Shown: piece by piece, positions 17,741 to 26,584 of the stretch
Layout: each line of letters starts with the position of its first letter
How positions within the stretch are numbered: the stretch's first letter is position 1
Source: Choanephora cucurbitarum
Lineage: Eukaryota; Mucoromycota; Mucoromycetes; Mucorales; Choanephoraceae
Reading direction: 5' to 3'
DNA length: 29,974 nt
Assembly: GCA_025331435.1 (NCBI GenBank)
Contig: JAIWNI010000186.1
Span: 1-29,974, forward strand
Notes under the pieces: model-generated
What the model was told of the DNA's origin: nothing
What the model saw: only the letters and a program-made list of their open reading frames with translations
Database searches by the model: none
Made by a program: the position numbers and the translations under genes

Positions 17741-20640
17741 TTTTTTTGGAAGATTGAAGAAGTTGACTTTCGCGCTTTCTTAACCATGTAACAAATTTTA
17801 TTTTTTACTCTTTCTTTTACTTGTATTTTTTATCTTTATTATTTGCGCTCCTCACAAAAACGTTCGCTGATACAACAAGGTAGGCAATTAGATAGTCTTT
17901 TGTTTTAGCGTATAACTGAATCTAGCGCATGTAGTTTCCAATATTTCGCTTTGTATCCTTGGAAGACCCAGGTCAATAAACCCAAGAAGTTTTTCAACTG
18001 TTCAAGGTAATTAATAAATAACAATGTAATCATTTAAGACTTATCACTAAATTATATCTGCTTTAGTTATTCTAATGATTGGGCGACACAGAGATTATGC
18101 TTTAAGGTAAGGTAAGCCAAGTCTGTCCTTTTTTTTTTAAAGATAGTATTCGAATCTTGATGCATATAGAGCCTTATCCAACAGTGAGCAGCCTAAGTAA
18201 GTTATTTCCGTACATCTTCAGAATCATTACTAACTATTTGATGTTTAGTCGTCGCATATCTACAACCTTTCTTTACTGGTCTCTTGCTTTCTTGTCGCGG
18301 TAATTAAGCACATCGTTGTAATATTCAACAACCTAAACCTATTGCACTCCTTGTGTACTGGGCTGCAACCACCCTGCTCAATTGCATTTCAAATGCATCA
18401 TAAAATCAGTTTCATTATAAATAACTTTTGAAGATAAAAGCCAACCATCAAACAATCCAACCAAAAAATCGTTCTAAATATTTCTATAAACCATATTGAG
18501 TTTAAAGACATGAAATACAAGAGTCTAAACACATTTACGCTAATCAAAATTAAGGTTGGCTGTTTTTTTTCTGTACGACACTGCGGCGTAAATGATCAAT
18601 AAAAATTTCGGTTTCAAGTGTGTGCACATATAAAACATGTGTGTACACATCATATTTTTCTTAAGGAGGCATTTATAGTGAAATGAATGAGAAAAAGTGC
18701 TAATTTTTTGCTTTATTGTCAATGAGAACGGGTTAAGGAACCCTTATGCCAAGTTTCAACCAGATTGGAGATGATGAGATCTCACAATTTTTCTTCATGT
18801 CAAATTTTGGAGACGAAAAAATATAAAGACAAAAAGCTCACCAGCGAAAAATGTCTTCAATGAAAAATGAGAGGGTATTTTTGCTTTTTTTCTTAAAAAG
18901 AGGAGAATCTAATTCCGAAAAAAGTGAATAAATTGCTGGGTTATTACATTTGAGACATAAGTAGCGAATAATAAAGAAGTGAAAGTAAACTTTATTTTGA
19001 GAAGAAATTTGAAAGAAAGAAGACAGAAGTGAACCAAAAAATAGGCTTGTTATAGCTCCGCTACATGAAGGTAAAGCAGAATTTGGGGACAGATGTGCAA
19101 AAAATGGTAAAAGAATCATCTACATATGGAAAGGGGGGTGTAAATTGAAAAGAGTAGAAAATACATAGCGAATGAAAAAGAAGCTGATATCAGTCTTTAA
19201 AACTCTGCAATTTTATGGTTGACAACAGTGTAAGTTTATTAATCAAGATATGAACATCCTTTCTGGCATGATGCTTCTGTGCAATTTAGTGCATTGTATA
19301 AGCTTGTTTAATGTAGAGTACAGTATAGGGCTTTAAACGCTTTCAGTGGGAATGAAATGAATATTTGTCTTTTTACAGTCTATCGTCTCTTCTTGAAATA
19401 CGCTGAAACTATACTCATACTTCATGCAAATCCAAGACATTTGCTTATTCCGTCATTTTTTGTTGCTTCTCTATTGGTGAATAACCAATCTTTCTTCCCA
19501 TCACTGCTTGGATTATATTAATACTAGCTATATTTACTTATTCCTCCATTTTTCTTTTCTTCTCTTTTGTATCCAATGTACAGTGAAAGGTAAGCATCAT
19601 CTTAAATTAAGAGAAATGCACATATACCAACACTTTATTTCTTTCTATGCTAGCAATTGACTGAAAGCATAGCTGCTTATCTTTATTCGTAACCTTGTAA
19701 ATATACCTCTTCCTTCCGCAGTAGCTGCTTATCATAATCCTTATCTATAACTATACCTGTAAATGACATCTTTAACATATCAAGGATCTTTCTCCTTATA
19801 AATTGATCCAAACTTTTGGATTTCCAACCACCTAACTTTAGCTACAGAATCTTTGACTAATGTCATGTATACTTTATATGATCAGCTGGTTAATACTTCT
19901 CTGGATTGAATTCCACATATCATCCAAAGTTATCTACGTCTATCATCTTAAAGCCGGTGCAGTATATCTTACAAACCAATATCTGCTCTCCTACTACGGT
20001 ACAAATACAGTCTCACTTAATACTTTAACTGTTCCCTAACTATATGACTGACAGATCTTCTCTCACTTATAGTCATTCTCTCTCAAGTCTACTCTTCTTT
20101 CACAAACAAGTATTCTATATATTCAAGATGTCTCTCTTGTGCAAAATTGTTTGATGCTCATCTATTGCCAATGTCTGTGACCAAACACTTCTACTTGACC
20201 ATAATGTCTTTCACTTCATTATGCCGAATGATTTACTAATTTTTTTTGTGTATGCTTCTTCGGCTGACAGATTGCTTCTGATGATTGTTCTTCTTTGCTA
20301 CATCTCTCCTTGACTTGATATCTCACTATCCAGCTTACTTTTTCCTAATGGTCAAGCGAAAGACTGAGATGCAAGAGACGATAAAGAAGTACCTATATAT
20401 AGTATAAAAAAGAACTGCATTTCTACATAATAAAAAAATTCAAATTGAACCTATTCATCCAATAAGCATACCTATAATATTAATGATGCCATGATCAAAG
20501 AAGCTCAATATGGGCATTGAATGGAATAAGTACGCCATCCTTCCAGAAAGACTTTAAGAAGTTTGTTCAATAAAAGACCATATAATACGTAAAGCTCACT
20601 CGTCACTACAACTCCACTTGAAATATTAGCAGGTTTATTA
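17741..20640. other. Long non-coding interior of element 3 with intron-like segments
   Basis: No supported ORF was found in about 2.9 kb. Several consensus-looking introns lie on the + strand: 17880-17934 (GTAGGC), 18007-18066 (GTAATT...CTTTAG), 18197-18248 (GTAAGT, ACTAAC branch, GTTTAG) and 19590-19653 (GTAAGC...GCTAG). Each group follows a T/C-rich stretch (17790-17830 and 19540-19570). The stretch 18270-19540 contains nothing I can name, apart from a TATAAAA flanked by GTGTGCACAT/ATGTGTGTAC near 18620-18650. It may be a spliced non-coding transcript or captured, decayed sequence. Confidence 0.35.
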
Positions 20641-20711
20641 GTGGCTCCTATACATAGGTCAAAAAAAAGATGGTCCAAATCGAATGTATATACACCAGAT
20701 TGAATGTTTAC

Positions 20712-20805
20712 ACATCAGAAAAAGTTGTGAGTACACCAGAATTTCAAAATAATTGGCTTGACCATACATCAGGGTTTCAGGTGTGCCCACAACTTTTTCT
20801 GATGT
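20712..20805. repeat. Foldback (MITE-like) structure near the right end of element 3
   Basis: Perfect 18-bp arms ACATCAGAAAAAGTTGTG (20712-20729) and its complement (20788-20805) enclose 58 bp. Weaker complementarity extends outward (GAATGTTTAC on the left against GTACATACATTT on the right). No target duplication was defined. Confidence 0.75.
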
Positions 20806-21220
20806 ACATACATTTGCCTTTGAGCCGCGGTGGACTCTGGACAAGGACGACCTAATAATTTTGTACGTGTTGACAAGTTAACAACACGGACAAAAGAAAC
20901 ACGTAACGATAGTTGTCCGTGTCTAATTTTTTATCGGTGCTCATTTTCCGAACGATGTGATCAGTGGCCGATATCAGCTTTATAAGTTCGATAATCAAAC
21001 CATGAAGCAATTGGCCATTGGTCTTCGCGATGGCCAGATCATGGTCGAACTTTCTCCTCCTTCTTCGTCGACCGACTTATGTCTCTCTTCTGCTGCTTCT
21101 GTTGCTACCTCTGTTTCTTTCTCTCCTGTTGCTGCCGAGGTAGCTTCTCTTGCTCCTTCTCCTGTTGTTTCCTCTTCTTCTTCCACCTTGCCATCTGCTT
21201 TTGGTGCAATGGCGGAATAA

Positions 21221-22818
21221 TAAAAAAAAATTTAAAACTCATTCAATCATTTATTTCAGCACCCCTGGCGCAAATTTATACAACCCTTTTTTAACACTTT
21301 TTTTTTTCTGAAAAATATACAGTCAAGGTAAGCAAAAGATAAACTTCACAAGATTGTTTATACGATCCTCATTATTGTTTCTGCCCGTAGATGTTTGCTG
21401 AGCCGAACTATAACCTTTGAACTTGGCTTAATGATAATTAAAAAGATGGGCGGTTAACTTGTCTTGAGAAATTGTCTTGTCCTCAACTTTCGCGTCTTTA
21501 ACCTGATGTCTTAGGAGGTAGGTATCTCGCCGCTGACTCTTTGTCTACAGTTATGGTATAAGTCTGGTTGCCGTTCAATATTCGTGTCTAGGCAAGGCGT
21601 TTGGATAACGCGGCAGCCTGCACTAGTCTATTACATAGACTTTGTTAATGTAAGAAATATTTATTATAATAAAACTATGATCTTAAAACATACCCTTTGG
21701 TTGTTATTTTAAATATACGTTGATATGCCAGCTGTTATATAACTTGTGACCTATGTGTGCGCTACTGTGATGTACCCCTGCCCTGCCCTTTGTTTAATGA
21801 CAATAAACAGATCACCAACAAAGCTCTTAGTTTGTCAAAACATTACAGTGCTACGTGTATACGAGATAAAAGTTCAATGATTAAGATGTGAGAAAGATGG
21901 CAATATTCTGTTTGAAAATTGAAAATTTTATTGAAGCATTTGAAAATACGTCGAAGAAGCTCCTGCAAGAAGAGATCTTGTACTAGTGTAAAGCTCATGT
22001 TCAAAAGCCCTTTGTCATGCGTTAGACAGCATGTATCATAAACATAACAAAGTGCCGCAACTAGCAAAAAACTTGTAGGAAGACCTTCTTACGAAACCTG
22101 TCTGTTAACACTGGAGAGAAAATGGAAGTAATCAAATGGACACCTTGTAAAAGTCATCAGAGAACGCTCATTGGCGCTTCCACTCAGAGTCGAAAGAAAG
22201 TCTTGATATGCTACGTGATGTTTTGAGATTTAGAAAAGAAATATAGACAGGTAACAAGTATAGGAATAGTTTGAAACTGTTTTTACGTATGCCTTTACTA
22301 GCATTTTACAAACCCAATCTCCGTTGCGGTAATAAAATCAGCACCTTCGCTTCGCTTTGGTTAATTTTATTGACCTTCACTATGGTTTGGTACGCAGCGC
22401 TTTGTAAAATGCTAGTGCTGCCGCAGGCCATATAATCCCGATGAGAAGTTCAATGTGGGTGCCCCACCTATATTTTTTTTAGACCTTCGCTATGGTATAA
22501 AATAGCCCCTTCGCTGCGATTCGTGTATTTTAAACCGTCGCTTTGGTAAAAATAACATGTGTCCCGGGGCAGTGAGAAGTATTTAAGCTAATCCTATGAT
22601 GCTTTCGTTAGTTTGGTTGCGATTTTTTGAGTTTTAAAGGTTATTTTGGATAGGCAAATTTGTTTGGGATATAAAGCTTTATTTAAGAATAGTATGTATT
22701 GTGATATAAGTATTTGAAAGTTGGATGTTGTTTACTACTTTAGAAAAATATATGCATGTTCCGGCATTGATGAAGATGAATTGATCAAATGCGTTTTAAG
22801 TATAATACTGTTCCAATT
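21221..22818. other. 3' flank of the unknown gene and spacer to the Helitron
   Basis: Directly after the stop comes an A/T-rich stretch and then a good intron (21328-21390, GTAAGC...CCCGTAG), so the transcript may have a spliced 3' untranslated region. No ORF with support follows. At 22340-22550 a motif like CTTCGCTWTGGTWAAAA occurs about four times in degenerate form (near 22343, 22374, 22483 and 22533), together with the foldback at 22297-22416. The Helitron 3' terminus should lie here but could not be fixed. Confidence 0.4.
22297..22416. repeat. 120-bp foldback with 16-bp perfect arms
   Basis: ACTAGCATTTTACAAA (22297-22312) is the exact complement of TTTGTAAAATGCTAGT (22401-22416). Inside, GGTAATAAAAT and ATTTTATTGACC also pair, so much of the segment can fold. 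It could be a MITE or part of a Helitron terminus. Confidence 0.75.
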
Positions 22819-24243
22819 TTAACGAAGAAGAATATCAGGATAAACAATATTCTCAGTCTTAGATGAATTCTTATCGAGTAATACAGAAAGTCCAGATACA
22901 GACTTTACTCTTGATAATGCAACGTATAGTTGACCATGGGTGAAAACAGGTGAACGAAGATCAACGCCGACAATCTTAAGTGATTGCCCTTGGGACTCAT
23001 TGATAGTCATTGCAAAAGATGGCCTTACAGGGAATCGCTTTCTTGTCAGAGTGAATGGATACTCGTTTTCAAGAGTAGACAGAGTGAAGCGTGGGATGGC
23101 TTCAATACAACCATCAACACCTGGCAATTTTACCTTTAAGACATATTGGCCGATGCTCATTATAGTCATTCTGGTTCCATTGCATAGACCTCTTTCGGCA
23201 TTTATGTTTCTCAAAAGCATTACTGGCATTCCTACTTTGAGTTCTAATACAAAAGGCGGTAAGCCCGCAGGTTTAAACTTTGCAAGTACTCAGTAGGCAT
23301 TTGTCTATCTTCAGAACCAGTAGTATCTTCTTCAGTAACAGTATCTGCAGCAAAAAGAGAAACTTTGTCACCAGGTAATTGATCTGAAATCATTTTGTTA
23401 ATTTCGTTGACTAAATCATTGGTAGTTGCAAGAATAGCTCCTTCTTGAAAAAATTCAAGGTCCAGAGTGTTATTCATTACTTCCTTTGGATATGTAGCTT
23501 CAACAAATTTTTCAAGTTAACGGTGCTGTTTAACAGAAGGAGGCAGTGATATTGAGCCATTCAATTCAGAGGTGTAGGACAATCGGCCAATCCATTGTGC
23601 AAAGCCACAGTCAACAGGATTACTACCAGAGATTCTCATATTTTGAATGAGCTTCAACTTTTGCAAGTAAGGCCAGATCGTATCCGATTTTGCAAGCGAT
23701 GCTTCGACTTTATGATGACGCTGATCATCTCTTACAACAGGCCCAATCTGAGCGAAATCGCCACCCAGTACAACAGGAATGCCACCGAAAAGAGAGTCAA
23801 AATTAGAGCATATGTCTTGCAAAGTTTTACTGACAGCTTCAAAACAATGCTTATGCTGCATAGGCACTTCATCCCAAATAGTCAAACTGCATTTTCTCAA
23901 CATGTCAGCAAGATCACTGTTTTTCTTAATAGAACATGTAGAGTCAGGAAACAAATTAAGAGGTATTTTGAAACGCGAGTGTGAAGTAAGACCTCCAGGA
24001 AGCAAAAGAGAAGCAATACCAGAAGAAGCAACACATACAACTATTTTATCTTGACTTCTAAAGTAGTGGCAGAGTACGCTGTACAAAAACGTCTTACCTG
24101 TGCCAGCAGATCCTTGAAGAAAGAAATGGGCAGTCTTAAGGTCATCAGATATCTTGTTGATTATCTCATCAAAAGCAGCCTTTTGACCTTCATTCATAGC
24201 AGATAGTTTAAGATTGTAATTTTGCTCTTCTTCTAATCTATTA
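22819..24243 (-). pseudogene. Helitron Pif1-like helicase, main part
   Basis: This domain unwinds DNA during rolling-circle transposition and is fused to Rep in Helitrons. The frame starts at the Tigger insertion point. Walker A GSAGTGKTF is at about 24113-24088 and Walker B TIWDEVPM at about 23882-23859. GGDFAQIGPV, the FPVRPSFAMTINESQGQS motif and the terminal TFTHGQLYVALSRV-like block (here VFTHGQLYVALSRV) follow. Damage: a TAA at 23519-23517 between QHR and LEKF, and a frameshift near 23280, where the expected FKPAGLPP stretch lies in another frame. All key helicase motifs are otherwise kept, so inactivation looks recent. It is clearly different from the helicase fragment at 7771-8714. 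Confidence 0.9.
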
Positions 24244-26584
24244 CAGTGGAACCCCGATTTAAACATCGCATAATATTTTTGAAATCTTATGCTTATATCG
24301 GGGTATTCGATATAAGGATATTATGTAATATGCATAAAACAGTCACTAAGTGTCTTGTGTAACTGAAATAAAGCTGTGTATCATTTTAATATAACTGATG
24401 TTAAATAAAGAGATGAAGTTTATCCCATTCTTCACGAATAACCACTGCAATAAATGCCTTACCATCTTCCAAATCAAGCTAACAGTAGCAGAATCCGTCC
24501 ATCGGATCTTACCCCCAACCGTGCCCGTAGTTTGTTGCCAAGAACACAGCAAACTCAAGCTGGAAAGAAGAGAATGCGTCTGACCGATGCTGAAAAACTT
24601 GAGCTTGGCTATCGTTACCACGAAGTCAAGCCCAAAATCTCTCAAAAAAGTCTCTGCGCCTGGGCCAAGAGAGAATTCCAGTTGGAAGAAGAGCCAACTC
24701 AAAGCACAATTTCCCGTGCTCTTCAAAAGTACTCTTCCTTGAAGAACTCTCCTGACAACAAGTTAAAAGCATTTAGCAGCAAGGGAGCTAAATTCCCCTT
24801 GTTGGAAAGCAAGCTCGCTGACTTTGTGAAGCTTATGGAAGATAGCTCTTTCGCTATCAACTGCCAGTCGTTGGAAGCTGAGGCAGAGCGACTCTGCATG
24901 TCGGAGCCTCTTCTTTTAAATGGTGAGCCCATGCCAGCCTTCTCAAACGGATGGTTTGATAGGTTCATGAAGCGGAACATGCTTAAATGCCGCATAATGA
25001 ACGGTGAAGCAGGATCAGTGGACTTGAGTGGTCCTGAACTTGTTGCTCGCGTAGAGGAAATCAAACTTATGATTTCTAGCTTCGATAGAAGGGACATTTT
25101 CAATTTTGATGAAACAGGTCTCTTTTATTGCCAGGCCCCTTAAAAGACCATTTCAACCAGGGACATTGCAGGCACCAAGGTTGATAAGACTAGAGTAACC
25201 TTCGGTCTTATTTGTAATGCTGATGGTTCCAGCAAAGAAGAGCCTCTGATCATCGCCAAAGCTGAAAAGCCTGTCTGTTTCAAAGGAAAAAATGGTATTG
25301 CGTTATCTTCAACAACTCTAATACCCGATAATTTAGCCATGATCTTTTATAGCTTCTGATCTTGGCTTCAATCATTACTATCAAAATAAAAATGCTTGGA
25401 TGACAAAAAGCATTTTTGTTCATTACTTCAGGGCATTTAATGCAAAGATGAAAGAAAGTCGCCGCAATGTACTTGTTCTGTTGGATAATGCTGCTGTTCA
25501 CGATTCCGATTTCCAGCTGTCTAATGTTCAGTTTGTGTATTTACCTCCCAACACAACATCACATTTCCAGCCTTCGGATGCTGGAATTATCGTGAGTTTT
25601 AAGAAGCAGTACAGGTTTGTATGCATTATAAGTTGAATATTTCTAAAGCTAAAAGCACATTTGTAAAAGAAAAATACAGTATCTTGCTGCTGCCCTCAAG
25701 TATCGCATTGCTATGCTAAACGACAATCTGTCCAATGCAGTTGAATGGTCTTTGGGTGATAGGTACAACCTTACTTTGCCTGTAGACATGAAGAAGCAAC
25801 AAAAAGAAGAGCTTCTTCTACAAGGATCAGCTTCAGGGCATGCGAGACATCAAGCTTGCATGGAGCCGTGTGTCCTCCGCAACGGTAGCAAACTGCTACT
25901 TGCACACTGGTCTTTTTGCTCCTCGTGGTAGCTCTGTTGAAGACGCAGAAATTGCCAGGAGAGAAGATTCTGACGTTCTTGCTGAAATCAACGAGCATCT
26001 CTCTCTTTGTGATGTACATCTCAAAACAGGAGAAGAGATAATAGAAGACGAGAACAATGAGTCTTGTAACATCCTGGAGGCTATAAATGATGTATCATGC
26101 GATGAAGAAGAAGAAAGTTTATCAACTTTAACAGCCAGTGAAAGAAGCAAACTGTTGATAAACAGTTGTAGAACCCTCTTGGAACTAGCTGAGGTTGATA
26201 ACCAGGAAGATGTTTTTTTCTTGAGCTCAATCTCCGATTATGCAAGCAAACTTGTACAAGACGAATCGTCCAGAAAAACTAAGCAATCTGATTTACATTC
26301 ATACTTTAGATTCATCTAACATTTGCTTACATTTTAAAAAAAAATTTAAAATGTCTAAAAATCCAAAAAAAAATCTGAATTTTTTACTATAAATTTCCAA
26401 AAAAATCCCTCCAATAAAATTTTTTTATTTCCCCCGATTTAAGCATAAAAAATTTTCAGGCTTTATGCATTATGCTTATATCAAAAATAGGGATATTTGG
26501 CTGGCAAACTTTATTATTCTCTGAAATCCTATGCTTAAATCAAATTTTCGGAGTTTTTATTATGCTTAAATCGGGGTACCATTG
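24244..26584 (+). mobile_element. Tigger/pogo-like (Tc1/mariner superfamily) transposon inserted in the Helitron helicase
   Basis: The left end is CAGTGGAACCCCGATTTAA (24244-24262); the right end is its inverse with two changes (CAATGGTACCCCGATTTAAG read inward from 26584). A TA target duplication lies at 24242-24243 and 26585-26586, as expected for this superfamily. The 2341-bp element encodes a DDD transposase on the + strand (24454-26319). Copies of a motif like ATGCTTAWATCGGGG recur inside both ends (near 24256, 24288, 26432, 26468, 26528 and 26558) and are candidate transposase-binding sites. Confidence 0.93.
24454..26319 (+). pseudogene. Tigger/pogo-like transposase, broken
   Basis: This cut-and-paste transposase starts at ATG 24454. 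An N-terminal helix-turn-helix (LTDAEKLELGYRYHE...QSTISRALQKY) and a CENPB-type second domain (FSNGWFDRFMKRNMLKCRIMNGEAGSVD region) bind the ends. The catalytic residues are D in FNFDETGLF (about 25106), D in VLLDNAAVH (about 25482) and D in QPSDAGII (about 25578), with 30 residues between the last two, as in Tigger-type DDD enzymes. Damage: TAA at 25141-25143 after CQAP, frameshifts near 25355 and between about 25800 and 25840. A probable intron at 25615-25679 is uncertain, because the frame shifts by one base across it. The C-terminus is acidic and ends KQSDLHSYFRFI, which fits a PCNA-binding PIP box (Q-x-x-L-x-x-Y-F). Confidence 0.9.

Larger units (their letters stand above)
17302..20939. 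mobile_element. Element 3: non-autonomous CACCGAT-family transposon inside the unknown gene
   Basis: The left end starts CACCGATTAAAATTTGAACA and the right end is its imperfect inverse (...TTAGACACGGA when read inward from CACCGATAAAAAA). The 3-bp target duplication CTC is at 17299-17301 and 20940-20942; 3-bp duplications are typical of CACTA/CMC elements. The first 435 bp match the right end of element 1 in inverted orientation, including the last transposase codons (17691-17735, - strand). No transposase body is present. A subterminal inverted repeat ACACGGACAA (20884-20893) / TTGTCCGTGT (20913-20922), and GTCCGTGT again near 17440, resemble clustered transposase-binding sites. Length is 3638 bp. 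Confidence 0.9.
16221..21220 (+). pseudogene. Multi-exon gene of unknown function, split by element 3
   Basis: Exon 1 starts at ATG 16221 and runs to about 16777. Further exons are about 16837-16941, 16998-17144 and 17197-17301; the last is cut by element 3 and resumes at 20943, ending TAA 21218-21220. Introns 16942-16997 and 17145-17196 fit well. Residues about 85-135 are helical, Lys/Glu-rich and begin SYTHFLAKSL, loosely like an HMG box, but without the expected tryptophan. Later exons contain VKALVQKAAEILKE and LAKCISGMVLELIRLHPKH. The end is a Ser/Ala/Val-rich low-complexity tail. Besides the insertion, exon 1 needs a frameshift near 16715-16725 to continue into NPDALDRPKFY, and a TAA interrupts exon 2 at 16860-16862. 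It could be a host gene or a cargo gene of another element. Confidence 0.65.

Noticed and set aside
20995..21186. Minus-strand Glu/Ala/Thr-rich ORF
   Set aside because: Antisense of the Ser/Ala/Val-rich tail of the split gene.
21843..22067. Minus-strand ORF of 74 codons
   Set aside because: Low-complexity hydrophobic composition, no motif and no supporting promoter or intron signals.
22411..22416. CTAGT as a Helitron 3' terminus
   Set aside because: It is part of a symmetrical foldback with CTAG-type ends on both strands and lacks the expected hairpin spacing, so it cannot be called.
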